Assembly (NCBI RefSeq): GCF_018736085.1
Contig: NZ_CP076134.1
Span: 5,342,501-5,406,500, forward strand
DNA length: 64,000 bases
DNA from: Bradyrhizobium sediminis
GTDB taxonomy: Bacteria; Pseudomonadota; Alphaproteobacteria; Rhizobiales; Xanthobacteraceae
Reading direction: 5' to 3'
Made by a program: the position numbers and the translations under genes. Below the pieces are notes generated by a model. The model was given only the letters and a program-made list of their open reading frames with translations. It was not told the DNA's origin and made no database searches. This document shows positions 16,705 to 26,069 of the stretch, piece by piece (within the stretch, counting starts at the first letter, position 1; each line of letters starts with the position of its first letter).

Positions 16705-17817
16705 TTACCGCGTGCCGAAGGTGGTGGCGCCGAACAGCGCTTTTTGCGTCGAGGGCTGCGAGCGCCAGTATTGCGGGGGTGCTGCGACCTCGGCGCCGAG
16801 TTCGGCGGCGGCGTGCCAGCCCCAGCGCGGGTCGTAGAGCATGCCGCGGGCGAGCGCGACCATGTCGGCCTTGCCGGAGGCGACGATGTCCTCGGCCTGC
16901 CTGGCTTCGGTGATCAGCCCGACCGCGATGGTGGTGAGGGAGGTTGCTTCCTTCACCGCCTGCGCCAGCGGCACCTGGTAACCGGGGCCGAGCGGGATCT
17001 TCTGCAACGGCGACACGCCGCCGGAGGAGACGTCGATCCAGTCGAGGCCGCGCTTTTTCAGCTCAAGCGCAAATTCGATGGTCTGCGGCAGGTCCCAGCC
17101 GCCCTCGACCCAGTCGGTCGCCGAGACCCGCAGGCCGACCGGCTTGGTCGCCGGAAATGCCGCGCGCACCGCCTCGAACACTTCGAGCGGAAAGCGCATC
17201 CGGTTTTGCAGGGAGCCGCCATATTCGTCGCTGCGCTGGTTGGCGATCGGCGACAGGAACTGGTGCAGGAGATAGCCGTGGGCGCAATGCACTTCCAGCG
17301 CGTCGATGCCGAGCCGCTCGGCGCGCTTCGCCGAAGCGACGAAAGCCTCGCGCACGCGCTTCAGCCCCGCCGCATCGAACGCCCGCGGCGGCGTCTCGGT
17401 TTCCTTGTGCGGCACCGCGGAGGGACCCTCGGCCTGCCAGCCGCCCTCGGAAACGGGGATCAGCTGGCCGCCGTCCCACGGCGTGTGGCTCGACGCCTTG
17501 CGGCCGGCATGGGCGAGCTGCATCGCGACCGCGGTCTTCGAATGTTTGCGCACCGAGGCCAGGATCGGCCTCAGCGCCGCCTCGGTGGCGTCGTTCCACA
17601 GGCCGAGGCAGCCCGGGGTGATGCGGCCGATCGCCTCCACCGCGGTCGCCTCGATGCAGAACATCGCCGCCCCCGACAGCGCCAGACTGTTGATGTGGGT
17701 GAAGTGCCAGTCATTGGCCTCGCCGTTCACAGCCGAATACTGGCACATCGGCGCCACCATGATGCGGTTGGGAAGCGCAAGGCCGCGCAGGGTGATCGGG
17801 GAAAACAGGGCGCTCAT
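16705..17817 (-). CDS. NADH:flavin oxidoreductase, old yellow enzyme (YqjM/NamA-like)
   Basis: A protein of 370 residues from ATG 17817 (MSALFSPITLRGLALPNRIMVAPMCQYSA); a frame extending to 17946 covers non-coding DNA. The TIM-barrel FMN enzyme shows the Cys of APMCQYSA typical of the thermophilic-like/YqjM group, the VHCAHGYLLHQFLSP substrate region with conserved histidines, DEYGGS and the phosphate-binding C-terminal GMLYDPRWGWHAA. It reduces activated alkenes using NAD(P)H. The physiological substrate is unknown. It is followed closely downstream by repeat B2 and preceded by the phytase-like gene in the same direction. Confidence 0.93.
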   Translation of the reverse strand: MSALFSPITLRGLALPNRIMVAPMCQYSAVNGEANDWHFTHINSLALSGAAMFCIEATAVEAIGRITPGCLGLWNDATEAALRPILASVRKHSKTAVAMQLAHAGRKASSHTPWDGGQLIPVSEGGWQAEGPSAVPHKETETPPRAFDAAGLKRVREAFVASAKRAERLGIDALEVHCAHGYLLHQFLSPIANQRSDEYGGSLQNRMRFPLEVFEAVRAAFPATKPVGLRVSATDWVEGGWDLPQTIEFALELKKRGLDWIDVSSGGVSPLQKIPLGPGYQVPLAQAVKEATSLTTIAVGLITEARQAEDIVASGKADMVALARGMLYDPRWGWHAAAELGAEVAAPPQYWRSQPSTQKALFGATTFGTR

Positions 17818-17942
17818 GCTGATTATCCGGAGGATGGGAGGGATCGGCTGTTGGAATACTCTAAGGGCCGCGGCGGCGATTACCAACTCCCGGGATCGCC
17901 GAACTTTCCGCGGGCTGCTGCTCAAACGTCGTCCCGGCGACC

Positions 17943-18992
17943 TCAATCCATCAGGGTGAACTGCAGCATCAGGTTGCGCTGGATCATCGAAAAATTGTCG
18001 TCGGACACCAGCGTCAGCACGGTGTCGCCCTCCGGCGTGACGTGGGCGTCGATGGCTTCCATGTTGTCGACCTCGTGGCCCAGATCCACATCGAAGATCA
18101 GGGGGCCGTCGACCACCGCGCCCGGAGCCACCGATTTCAGCGGCACGCGCCGAATCCGGATGGCGACGCCGGCGAGCCAGGAAAACTTCCGCTCCAGCAC
18201 CAGGAGGTCGCCCGAAGCCAGCAGCACCGCGTCGCTGACGTCGAAATTCTGGCTGCGGCGAATGCCGAACTGCCCCGGTGTCTTGCCGCCGATCAGGAAG
18301 GCGACGATATTGCCTTCCGAATCGAGCCCACGCTCGGAGATCGCGATCAGCGTGCCTGCCAGGGCCAGGCCCCTCGGCACCATGACAAGTGCTTCCAGCC
18401 CCCTGTTGTAGGGCAGCTTGCGCGCCGCCGGCGGCAACGGCACCTCCTCGCCGCGCGAACGCGTAAAGCCCTTGCTGAAATCATAACGCAGGATCCGGTT
18501 GACGCGTTCGAGGCCGACATAGACCTGGGAGCCGTCGAGTGCGAGCGCCTCGGTATCGAACCAGCCGCGCGCGGTGATCGGCCTGCCGTCAGGCCCCAGC
18601 AAGGGGGCTGCCTCGACGTCGTCGAGCCCGGTCATCTCGCGGCCCTGATAGACGATGCGGCCGGTGAACCAGCTGCCCTTGTCGCTGACGGCAATGAAGC
18701 GCTCGCCCCTCGGATCGAGACGAAATCCCGACAGCCCGCCGAAGCCGCGAAACCGCGAGGTGAGAATCAGTCCGCTGCGATATTCCAGCGACCCGAAGCG
18801 AGCGCGCGCGCGGTCGCGGGTGTCGAAGGACGGGATCGGCCGGGCATTGACCTCGATCGAGACCGGGGCGGCGACCGTGAACTCGTCCGGCGCCACCGGC
18901 TCTCGCGCGTAAGCGCGGGCGGGGATCGCGGAGGCCGAAAGCCCCGCCGCCGTCAACTTCAGGAAGCGGCGGCGGCTGGGATGCCCGAACAT
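17943..18992 (-). CDS. Esterase-like activity of phytase family protein, Tat-exported
   Basis: A protein of 349 residues from ATG 18992 (MFGHPSRRRFLKLTAAGLSASA). The SRRRFLKL motif followed by a hydrophobic stretch and ARAYA is a twin-arginine signal, so the product goes folded to the periplasm. The mature part (GLSGFRLDPRGERFIAVSDKG, WFDTEALALDGSQVYVGLERVNRI, NRGLEALVMVPRGL) matches the phytase-esterase-like beta-propeller family. The substrate is not known. An upstream start at 19094 would overlap cobT; the chosen start leaves a four-base gap after the cobT stop, so it may be cotranscribed with cobT/cobS. Confidence 0.88.
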   Translation of the reverse strand: MFGHPSRRRFLKLTAAGLSASAIPARAYAREPVAPDEFTVAAPVSIEVNARPIPSFDTRDRARARFGSLEYRSGLILTSRFRGFGGLSGFRLDPRGERFIAVSDKGSWFTGRIVYQGREMTGLDDVEAAPLLGPDGRPITARGWFDTEALALDGSQVYVGLERVNRILRYDFSKGFTRSRGEEVPLPPAARKLPYNRGLEALVMVPRGLALAGTLIAISERGLDSEGNIVAFLIGGKTPGQFGIRRSQNFDVSDAVLLASGDLLVLERKFSWLAGVAIRIRRVPLKSVAPGAVVDGPLIFDVDLGHEVDNMEAIDAHVTPEGDTVLTLVSDDNFSMIQRNLMLQFTLMD

Positions 18993-18996
18993 GCCG

Positions 18997-20898
18997 TTAC
19001 GAATGCAGTCGGCGCCGTGAGCCAGACGTGGAAGGCGCAGCGCCATGGGTCTCGCTGAACAGCTCGGCGAGCTTTTCGGTGATGGCGCCGCCAAGTTCCT
19101 CGGCGTCGACGATGGTGACCGCGCGGCGATAATAGCGGGTGACGTCGTGGCCGATGCCGATCGCGATCAGTTCGACCGGCGAGCGGGTCTCGATTTCCTC
19201 GATGATGTGGCGCAGATGGCGCTCCAGGTAGTTGCCGGGATTGACCGACAGCGTGGAGTCGTCAACCGGCGCGCCGTCGGAAATCATCATCAGGATCTTG
19301 CGCTGCTCGGAGCGGCCCAATAACCGCTTGTGCGCCCAGTCCAGCGCCTCGCCGTCAATGTTTTCCTTCAGGAGACCCTCGCGCATCATCAGCCCGAGAT
19401 TTTTCCGCGCGCGGCGCCACGGCGCGTCGGCGGATTTGTAGATGATGTGGCGCAGGTCGTTCAGCCGACCGGGATTGGCCGGCTTGCCGGCGGCAAGCCA
19501 GGCCTCGCGCGACTGCCCGCCCTTCCAGGCCCGTGTGGTGAAGCCCAGGATTTCCACCTTGACGCCGCAGCGCTCCAGCGTGCGCGCCAGAATATCGGCA
19601 CAGGTCGCCGCCACCGTGATCGGGCGGCCGCGCATCGAGCCGGAATTGTCCAGGAGCAGCGTCACCACGGTGTCGCGGAAGGTCGCTTCCTTCTCATGCA
19701 TGAACGACAGCGGGTGATAGGGATCGGTCACCACGCGCGACAGCCGTGCGGGATCGAGAATACCCTCTTCAAGATCGAACTCCCAGGCACGGTTCTGCTG
19801 CGCCATCAGCCGGCGCTGCAGCCGGTTGGCGAGCCGCGCCACGATGCCTTGCAGATGCGCAAGCTGCTTGTCGAGATAGCTGCGCAGCCGCTCCAGCTCG
19901 TCATGATCGCAGAGGTCTTCGGCGGCGATCACCTCGTCGAATTTCGGCGCGAAAGCGTGATATTCCGGCCCGCGCGGTTCGTTGGCGCCTTTCGAATTCG
20001 GCCGCGTCGCCTCGCCCGGCGTCTCGTCGTCGCCGAGTTCGCCGTCGTCGAAGGTGTCTGACGTGGAAGCCTGGGCGCTTTCCATCGCGCTTTCCGACAT
20101 CTCGTCGGTGGAGGCCTGCGCCTGGTCGGCGCTCATTTCCTGCGCCGCGTCAGAGTCGGGCGAACCTTCCGCGCCGGACTGGTCGTTCTCGCCGTCGCGG
20201 TTTTCGTCCTGGTTCTCGTCCTCGTCGGCATCGGCGTTACGGTCGTCGCCGAGGTCGAGCGCAGACAACAGGTCATGCACGACGTCGCCGAACCTGGCCT
20301 GGTCTTCCGTGACGCGGTTCAGCTGATCGAGCCGCGCGCCGATCTTGTCTTCCAGCACCGGCCGCCACAGGTCGACCATCTTCTTTGCTGCCGCGGGCGG
20401 CGCCAACCCGGTCAGGCGTTCGCGCACCAGCATCGCCAGCGCGTCCGACAGCGGCGCGTCGGCGCGGTCGGTGATCTCGTCGAACTTGCCGCGATGGAAA
20501 TGGTCGTCGAGCATCGCGGTGAGATTCCTGGCGACCCCCGCCATCCGCCGCGCGCCGATCGCCTCGACCCGCGCCTGCTCGACCGCCTCGAACACGCCGC
20601 GCGCCTGCGGATTTCCCGGCATCAGCTTGCGATGCACCTTGGGATCGTGACAGGCGAGTTTCAGCGCGATCGAATCGGCGTGGCCGCGGACGATGGCGGC
20701 GTCGCGTTTGGTCATCTTGCGTGCCGGCTCGGGCAGCCGGGCCTTGCCGGGCGCGAGGCCCGGGCGCTCGGCGGCGAACGTCACTTCCAGCTCCGGCGCC
20801 TTCGCGATCGCGCGCAGGCAGGACGTCACCGCGCGCTTGAACGGCTCGGTCGGCGCTTCCTTCGATCCGGTTCGGAACTTCTGGTTGGACGTTGTCAT
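18997..20898 (-). CDS. cobT: Cobaltochelatase subunit CobT
   Basis: A protein of 633 residues. The N-terminal domain (1-210) is followed by a very acidic linker (about 214-300, rich in Asp/Glu/Ser) and a C-terminal von Willebrand A domain with MIDAS motif DNSGS at 417-421. CobT works with the AAA+ ATPase CobS and with CobN to insert cobalt into hydrogenobyrinic acid a,c-diamide in aerobic cobalamin synthesis. cobS lies upstream in the same direction, separated by palindromic repeat C1. cobN is not in the window. Length and domain order match the family. Confidence 0.96.
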   Translation of the reverse strand: MTTSNQKFRTGSKEAPTEPFKRAVTSCLRAIAKAPELEVTFAAERPGLAPGKARLPEPARKMTKRDAAIVRGHADSIALKLACHDPKVHRKLMPGNPQARGVFEAVEQARVEAIGARRMAGVARNLTAMLDDHFHRGKFDEITDRADAPLSDALAMLVRERLTGLAPPAAAKKMVDLWRPVLEDKIGARLDQLNRVTEDQARFGDVVHDLLSALDLGDDRNADADEDENQDENRDGENDQSGAEGSPDSDAAQEMSADQAQASTDEMSESAMESAQASTSDTFDDGELGDDETPGEATRPNSKGANEPRGPEYHAFAPKFDEVIAAEDLCDHDELERLRSYLDKQLAHLQGIVARLANRLQRRLMAQQNRAWEFDLEEGILDPARLSRVVTDPYHPLSFMHEKEATFRDTVVTLLLDNSGSMRGRPITVAATCADILARTLERCGVKVEILGFTTRAWKGGQSREAWLAAGKPANPGRLNDLRHIIYKSADAPWRRARKNLGLMMREGLLKENIDGEALDWAHKRLLGRSEQRKILMMISDGAPVDDSTLSVNPGNYLERHLRHIIEEIETRSPVELIAIGIGHDVTRYYRRAVTIVDAEELGGAITEKLAELFSETHGAAPSTSGSRRRLHS

Positions 20899-20915
20899 TC
20901 TTGTCCCGTCGCCTG

Positions 20916-21032
20916 CCGTCCCTGCGAAAGCAGGGCCCCATAACCACCGGCGGTAATTGTTCGCCCGATATCCAGCACCGTCACTCTACCGAGACTACAC
21001 GGAGTATGGGTCCCGGCGTTCGCCGGGACGAC
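20916..21032. repeat. Palindromic repeat, family C copy 1
   Basis: Left hairpin CCCTGCGAAAGCAGGG followed by CCCATAACCACCGG, and right part GTATGGGTCCCGGCGTTCGCCGGGACGAC. It sits between cobS and cobT. Related units are at 33694-33815, 54155-54285 and 62934-62962. Confidence 0.75.
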
Positions 21033-21034
21033 AA

Positions 21035-22033
21035 CTACGAAAGCGCCACGTTCACCGCGGATTCCGCCAGCTCCGCGTTGAAGCAGCGCTGATAGAATTC
21101 GGCGACCAGCGGCCGCTCCAGTTCGTCGCACTTGTTGAGGAAGGTGACGCGGAACGCAAAGCCGATATCGCCGAAAATCTCGGCGTTCTCCGCCCAGGTG
21201 ATCACCGTGCGCGGGCTCATCACCGTCGACAGATCGCCGTTGGCGAAGGCGTTGCGGGTGAGGTCGGCAAGCCGCACCATCTTGTTGACGATGTCGCGGC
21301 CTTCCGGGTTGCGGTAGTGATGCGCCTTGGCGAGCACGATCTCGACTTCCTCGTCATGCGCCAGATAGTTCAGCGTGGTGACGATCGACCAGCGGTCCAT
21401 CTGACCCTGGTTGATCTGCTGAGTGCCGTGATAGAGGCCGGAGGTATCGCCGAGGCCGACTGTGTTGGCCGTCGAGAACAGCCGGAACGCCGGATGCGGC
21501 TTGATCACCTTGTTCTGGTCGAGCAGCGTCAGGCGGCCGGAAACTTCCAGCACGCGCTGGATCACGAACATCACGTCGGGGCGGCCGGCGTCGTATTCGT
21601 CGAACACCAGCGCGATATTGTGCTGCAGCGCCCAGGGCAGAATGCCGTCGCGGAATTCGGTGACCTGCTTGCCGTCGCGCACGACGATGGAATCCTTGCC
21701 GACCAGATCGATACGGCTGATGTGGCTGTCGAGATTGACGCGCACGCACGGCCAATTCAGCCGTGCCGCGACCTGCTCGATATGGGTCGACTTGCCGGTG
21801 CCGTGATAGCCGGTGACCATGACGCGGCGGTTCTTGGCGAAGCCGGCGAGAATGGCGAGCGTGGTGGCGCGGTCGAAGCGGTAATCCGAATCGACGTCCG
21901 GCACGTGCGGATCGACCTCGGAATAAGCAGGCACCTCAAGGTCGCTGTCGATACCGAAAACCTGCCGGACCGACACCTTCATGTCGGGCATACCGGCGGG
22001 CTCGTGCACTTTGGTCATAGCGGCGGTCGTCAT
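21035..22033 (-). CDS. cobS: Cobaltochelatase subunit CobS
   Basis: A protein of 332 residues. The AAA+ core has Walker [10 protein letters not shown], Walker [14 protein letters not shown] and sensor [11 protein letters not shown]. The N-terminal [22 protein letters not shown] is characteristic of CobS. It is the ATPase motor of the cobalt chelatase with CobT and CobN. A GGAGGA lies directly before a TTG at 22036 and ATG at 22033; the ATG was preferred although spacing is short, and an ATG six codons further in is also possible. The gene is divergent from nothing close; about 470 bp lie upstream. Confidence 0.95.
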   Translation of the reverse strand: MTTAAMTKVHEPAGMPDMKVSVRQVFGIDSDLEVPAYSEVDPHVPDVDSDYRFDRATTLAILAGFAKNRRVMVTGYHGTGKSTHIEQVAARLNWPCVRVNLDSHISRIDLVGKDSIVVRDGKQVTEFRDGILPWALQHNIALVFDEYDAGRPDVMFVIQRVLEVSGRLTLLDQNKVIKPHPAFRLFSTANTVGLGDTSGLYHGTQQINQGQMDRWSIVTTLNYLAHDEEVEIVLAKAHHYRNPEGRDIVNKMVRLADLTRNAFANGDLSTVMSPRTVITWAENAEIFGDIGFAFRVTFLNKCDELERPLVAEFYQRCFNAELAESAVNVALS

Positions 22034-22235
22034 CAATCCTCCGAGGTCTCGGACGCTCCCGAAACCAGATTTGCTTTATGGCTGCAGATGGGGGCTCCGC
22101 GGAACCTATCAGAGAGCAACGGCCGGCAGAAGCCCGCGGCTCGATCAAAGTTCCATTGTGTTATCATCAAGATAGGTACTGACCCCGGTTTTTGAAAGGC
22201 TGCCCTGCGAATCACGCCGTACTTTCTGCCGCTGA

Positions 22236-22484
22236 TTGGCCGGCCGGCCGAAAACCGCGAGATTTGACGGCACTTTCCAGCGCTCCCGTGAGTTATGCTG
22301 GGGCTGCGGCCGACCCGGACTGCGCGGAATTCCGCACCATACCGGGGTCGGCAAGCATTACTGGATGCTGACGGTCGTCGGCGGCACCCTCGTCGTCGCG
22401 CTGGCCGCGTGGATCGTCCGCCGCAGAGAGGCCCGGACCATCATCGAGCCGACCGCAGAAAAAATTCGAAGCGATTTTCGGTAA
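22236..22484 (+). CDS. Doubtful small ORF with one membrane helix
   Basis: An 82-codon open frame; only its second half looks protein-like, with WMLTVVGGTLVVALAAWIVRRREAR, a single hydrophobic helix followed by basic residues. Start from an internal ATG near 22364 would give about 40 residues. No convincing ribosome site. It occupies an otherwise empty stretch of about 470 bp (22034-22505) between cobS and the citrate synthase gene. I do not recognise it, and it may be chance. Confidence 0.22.
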   Translation: MAGRPKTARFDGTFQRSRELCWGCGRPGLRGIPHHTGVGKHYWMLTVVGGTLVVALAAWIVRRREARTIIEPTAEKIRSDFR

Positions 22485-22505
22485 GTTTTCAGCCGGCCGC
22501 ATCCT

Positions 22506-23729
22506 TCACGACCTGGTGGAGGCCGGACTGCGGCCCGGCGCCGGACCGATGTAACGCGCGCGCGGGCGGATCAGCCCGCCATGCTGCAATTGTTCGCTCG
22601 CATGCGCAATCCAGCCGACGGTGCGCGCCATCGCAAACAGCACCAGTTCGTTGCCGGGCGGCAGGCCCAGCGTATGCACCAGCACCGCGAGCGCGTAGTC
22701 GATATTGACGAATTCGCCGGTGGCTTCGGCGATGCGGTCCGGAATTTCCCGGGTGAGCTTTTCCGCCGCGCCCGCGCGGTGCAGGGCCTCCAGCAAAGCA
22801 TGCGCGCGCGGATCGCCGAGTTTGTAGACCCCATGACCGAAGCCGGCAAAGCGCTCGCCGAGCGCGACGCGCTCGCGGATAATGGGCGCGACATCGCGAT
22901 CGACCAGCATCTTCAGAAATTGCGCCGCCCGAACTCCCGCACCACCATGTTTCGGGCCCTTCAACGCCACCAGGCCGGCGATGACGGCATCGTAAAGGTT
23001 CAGGCCGGTGGATGCCGCGCAGCGCACGGTAAAGGCCGAGGCATTCAGCTCATGTTCTGCAAGCAGCACCAGCGCACGGCGGACCAGATCGGCGGCGTGC
23101 TTGTGATCCGGCGCCCACGCCTTGGCGATCTGGAGATGAAGCGGCTTTGCCGAAGATGCCCCGTTCAACATGGTCGCGATCACCAGCCGCAGAATGCGGC
23201 CGCCAACCATGGCGCGCCCGTCGGCGGCGCGGGTAAAAGCCCTGGGGTCGGCGCTTGCCGCCAGCGCCAGCACGGCGACCGTCCGATCGATCGGCGCGGC
23301 GTGCCGCGCGGCATCGGCAATGGCGCGCATTTCGGCCGATACATGCGGACAATTGTCCGAAGCGAAGGGATCGACGCCGGTCACGTCCCACAGCAGCGTT
23401 GCGGCATGCTCGAGCGTGTCCTTTTCCGCAAGATCGATGCAGTTCACCCCGCGGTAGATCGGGCCGTCCTCGGTAATGGTCGCAATCGACGAATCCATCA
23501 CCGGCAGATCGGCGTCGAAATTCCTGAGGCCGCGCGGCTCCGGCGACGGTGTCCGGCGCTCCTTGAGCCCGCGAATATCCTCCGCCCGGTAGCGATGGCT
23601 GCGCGAATCCGATGAAGGCTCGGAGCGGACCAGGCCGCGGCTGACATAGGCGTAGAGCGTGGCCGGCGAGATCGCGAGTTCAGCCGCCGCCTCGCGGGCC
23701 GAGAGGTAAAGCGCCGTCGATTTTTTCAT
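22506..23729 (-). CDS. Citrate-synthase-family protein with N-terminal helix-turn-helix
   Basis: A protein of 407 residues. Residues 6-60 (YLSAREAAAELAISPATLYAYVSRGLV ... HRYRAEDIRGLKERR) form a MerR/excisionase-type helix-turn-helix with recognition helix and wing. A citrate synthase fold follows: GPKHGGAG and GFGHGVYKLGDPRA supply the two catalytic histidine regions, and NIDYALAVLVHTLGLP the aspartate region. The fold joins acetyl-CoA or propionyl-CoA to an oxoacid. A DNA-binding head suggests that it senses a metabolite and regulates transcription, possibly its own and that of the divergent paralogue. Palindromes lie immediately upstream of its ATG. Confidence 0.87.
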   Translation of the reverse strand: MKKSTALYLSAREAAAELAISPATLYAYVSRGLVRSEPSSDSRSHRYRAEDIRGLKERRTPSPEPRGLRNFDADLPVMDSSIATITEDGPIYRGVNCIDLAEKDTLEHAATLLWDVTGVDPFASDNCPHVSAEMRAIADAARHAAPIDRTVAVLALAASADPRAFTRAADGRAMVGGRILRLVIATMLNGASSAKPLHLQIAKAWAPDHKHAADLVRRALVLLAEHELNASAFTVRCAASTGLNLYDAVIAGLVALKGPKHGGAGVRAAQFLKMLVDRDVAPIIRERVALGERFAGFGHGVYKLGDPRAHALLEALHRAGAAEKLTREIPDRIAEATGEFVNIDYALAVLVHTLGLPPGNELVLFAMARTVGWIAHASEQLQHGGLIRPRARYIGPAPGRSPASTRS

Positions 23730-23730
23730 A

Positions 23731-23759
23731 TTGATTTACATAATCAAGATTGATCAATC
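23731..23759. promoter_or_regulatory. Two palindromes between divergent citrate synthase genes
   Basis: TTGATTTACATAATCAA (23731-23747; six-base arms, five-base spacer) is followed directly by the perfect 12-base palindrome GATTGATCAATC (23748-23759). They begin one base before the start codon of the HTH-citrate synthase and 47 bases before the other gene. The AT-rich palindromes stand out from the GC-rich surroundings and resemble operator sites for a dimeric regulator, most simply the HTH-citrate synthase. Confidence 0.55.
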
Positions 23760-23806
23760 TGTCGAGAGGGCCGACCTTTGAAACCTCAGACCAAGGAGAT
23801 CGGCCC

Positions 23807-24898
23807 ATGAATATCCAGCTTTCCAAGACCCCGATCGGGCTGGACGGCATTCCCGCCGCCGAAACCGTGCTCAGCCATGTCGATGGCCAGCGTGGCGAAT
23901 TGATCATTGCCGGCGAACACGTTGGCGACCTCGTGCGCAAGACCGGGTTCGAGGGCGTGACCGCACGGTTGTGGAGCGGTGGAACCGGCCAGCCGGTCAG
24001 CGAGGCGACGGTGCGCGCCGCTTTGGGCGCGGCCCGCCAACGCGCCTTTGCCAGGCTTCCGGACTTGCTCGGGATCACGCGCGGCCTGTCGATCGTCGAT
24101 GGTTTCCGCGCCGCCATCGCCGGATTGCGCGCCGAAAACGGATTGCCGCATGAGGCGACGATCGTTGGCGCGTTTCCGGTGATCGCCAGCGCGCTGGTGC
24201 AGCGAGCGAAGGGTTGCGACCCTGTCGCGCCCGATCCGGACGCCAGCCATGCCGCCGACACGCTGTCGATGATGCTCAACCGCAAACCCGACGCGCGCGA
24301 GGCGGCGGCGCTCGACGCCTATTTCGTGACGGTGTGCGATCACGGCATGAATGCCTCGACCTTCACGACACGCGTCGTGGCCTCGACGCAGGCCGACTTG
24401 TTCGCGGCCGTGACGGCGGGATATTGCGCGCTGACGGGCCCGCTCCACGGCGGCGCACCGGAGCCGGTGCTGGAAATGCTGGATGCCATCGGCAGCAGCG
24501 AGCGCATCAAGCCGTGGGTCGACGACGCGCTCACACGCGGCGAACGGCTGATGGGGTTCGGTCACCGCATCTATCGCGTGCGCGATCCGCGCGCAGACGT
24601 GCTGAAGGGCGCGATCGAGCGGCTCGCCGGCAGCGGCGCCGACCTGCCGTTTGCGGGGGAAGTCGAGGCCTATATCCGCGCGGCGTTGCGCCGGAAAAAT
24701 CCGGACCGGCCGCTCGACACCAATGTGGAGTTCTTCACCGCGATCCTGCTCGACGCGCTGTCGATTCCCCGGCAGGCCTTTACGCCGGTCTTTGCGGTAG
24801 CGCGCGCCGCGGGATGGACGGCGCATGCACGAGAGCAGCAGAGGGTGGGTCGGCTGATACGGCCGAGTTCGGCCTATATCGGCCCGATGCCGGATTGA
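23807..24898 (+). CDS. Citrate synthase family protein (second paralogue)
   Basis: A protein of 363 residues from ATG 23807, with AAGGAG upstream. It starts MNIQLSKTPIGLDGIPAAETVLSHVDG, the short N-terminus of citrate/2-methylcitrate synthases of the CitA/MmgD type. GPLHGGAPEPVLEML and GFGHRIYRVRDPRADVL hold the active-site histidines. In the aspartate region the sequence reads NVEFFTAILLDALSIP, with Glu where classic citrate synthase has Asp. It condenses an acyl-CoA with an oxoacid; which pair is unknown. It is divergent from the HTH-citrate synthase and probably coregulated. A main gltA is expected elsewhere in the genome. Confidence 0.9.
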   Translation: MNIQLSKTPIGLDGIPAAETVLSHVDGQRGELIIAGEHVGDLVRKTGFEGVTARLWSGGTGQPVSEATVRAALGAARQRAFARLPDLLGITRGLSIVDGFRAAIAGLRAENGLPHEATIVGAFPVIASALVQRAKGCDPVAPDPDASHAADTLSMMLNRKPDAREAAALDAYFVTVCDHGMNASTFTTRVVASTQADLFAAVTAGYCALTGPLHGGAPEPVLEMLDAIGSSERIKPWVDDALTRGERLMGFGHRIYRVRDPRADVLKGAIERLAGSGADLPFAGEVEAYIRAALRRKNPDRPLDTNVEFFTAILLDALSIPRQAFTPVFAVARAAGWTAHAREQQRVGRLIRPSSAYIGPMPD

Positions 24899-25021
24899 TG
24901 CAGCTTTGACGACGTCGCTCCTCCTCGGACGATGCTTCGCATCGCCGGGAGAACCACGAGGCTCGCGGCCGATCCTTCGAGACGCGGCCTTACGGCCGCC
25001 TCTGGATGAGGAATTGCGGCG
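24899..25021. repeat. Degenerate intergenic repeat
   Basis: Contains GGACGATGCTTCGCATCG and CATCCTTCGAGACGC-like and GCGGCCTTACGGCCGCC hairpin elements that recur in relatives between genes. No open frame of note. Confidence 0.35.
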
Positions 25022-25684
25022 TCAGCTCGCGGCGCGCACCACCGTCTTGAGATAATTATACGCCTTGATGATTTCGATCAGGCGATCCTCGGTGGAGCGG
25101 TCGCCGCCGTTGGCGTCGGGATGGTGCTGTTTCACCAGCGCCTTGTACTTCGCCTTGACGGTCTCCAGCGTCGCATCGGCGCCGAGCCCCATCACCTGCA
25201 GCGCCTTGCGCTCGGCGTTGAATATCTTCCGGGTCTCGACTTTGGTCTCGCCGGCGGCGCCGCCCGGGCCCGGCCGCCAGCGGCCGCGGCCGTTGAGCTC
25301 GCTGAACATGCTGAACGGATCGGACGCGCCTTCGAGGTCGGCCTCGGCGCCGCCCTTGCCCTTCTTGGCGCTGGTGTTGGCGCCCATCTTCCAGGTCGGA
25401 CGATGGCCGGTCAGCGCATCCTTCTGGTAGCGCGCGACCGCATCCGGATTCATGCCCTGGAAGAAGTTGTAGGACTGGTTGTATTCGCGGACGTGGTTGA
25501 GACAGAAGTGCCAGTACTCCTTGTCGTTGGCCCGGCCCTTGGGCGCGCGGTGCGGCCCCTTGTTCTTGCACTCCGGCCATTCGCACATCGCGGAAGCCTC
25601 GCGCGCAGCCGCCTGCTGCTTCGCGCTCAGCTTGTTGGGCTTGATGCGAATGGAGTCGAAGAATTTTGATGAATCAATCGCCAT
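25022..25684 (-). CDS. DnaJ-domain protein with C-terminal J domain
   Basis: A protein of 220 residues. The N-terminal half has a cysteine/histidine cluster (CEWPECKNKG, HFCLNHVREYN) that could bind zinc. The C-terminal residues 160-215 form a J domain with the essential HPD in KALVKQHHPDANGGDRSTEDRL, so it should stimulate an Hsp70 such as DnaK. The J domain is at the C-terminus, opposite to classic DnaJ. This arrangement is a conserved alphaproteobacterial protein found next to bolA, cobS and cobT. It is divergent from bolA. Clients are unknown. Confidence 0.9.
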   Translation of the reverse strand: MAIDSSKFFDSIRIKPNKLSAKQQAAAREASAMCEWPECKNKGPHRAPKGRANDKEYWHFCLNHVREYNQSYNFFQGMNPDAVARYQKDALTGHRPTWKMGANTSAKKGKGGAEADLEGASDPFSMFSELNGRGRWRPGPGGAAGETKVETRKIFNAERKALQVMGLGADATLETVKAKYKALVKQHHPDANGGDRSTEDRLIEIIKAYNYLKTVVRAAS

Positions 25685-25793
25685 GGCCGACTATGACAAC
25701 GCAATGCAAAAAGCTTCAAGTCTTGACATTGCGAAACCCTCGCTCTCGATCCGCCATTGACGACCGGCGGGTTAGGTGCGTATTGCCGCCGCC

Positions 25794-26066
25794 ATGAGCA
25801 CCAAAGACGCTATCACAAAGAAGTTGCGTGAAGCTTTCGCGCCGGAAAGCCTCGACGTCGCGGACGAATCACATCTGCATGAGGGCCACGCCGGCCACGG
25901 GCCGGGCGGCGAGACGCATTTCAGGGTCTATATTGTGTCTCCGGCCTTCGAAGGGAAGAGCCGGATCGAACGCCACCGCATGATTAATGCGGCGCTGGCC
26001 GTGGAACTCGCGGGCTCCGTACACGCGCTGGCGATCAGGGCAGAGGCGCCGGGGGAAGCCGGCTGA
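25794..26066 (+). CDS. bolA: BolA family protein
   Basis: A protein of 90 residues from ATG 25794. It shows the BolA fold motifs: helix AITKKLREAF, HEGHAGHGPGGETHFRVYIVSPAFEGKSRIERHRMINAALA. The conserved His in this region can ligate a [2Fe-2S] cluster shared with a monothiol glutaredoxin. BolA proteins take part in iron regulation and cell-shape control. It converges on the CNNM/CBS gene with three bases between stops. Confidence 0.92.
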   Translation: MSTKDAITKKLREAFAPESLDVADESHLHEGHAGHGPGGETHFRVYIVSPAFEGKSRIERHRMINAALAVELAGSVHALAIRAEAPGEAG

Positions 26067-26069
26067 CGG

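Noticed and set aside
16588..18411. 607-codon open frame on the plus strand
   Set aside because: It begins inside repeat B2 and runs antisense to the oxidoreductase; no family features.
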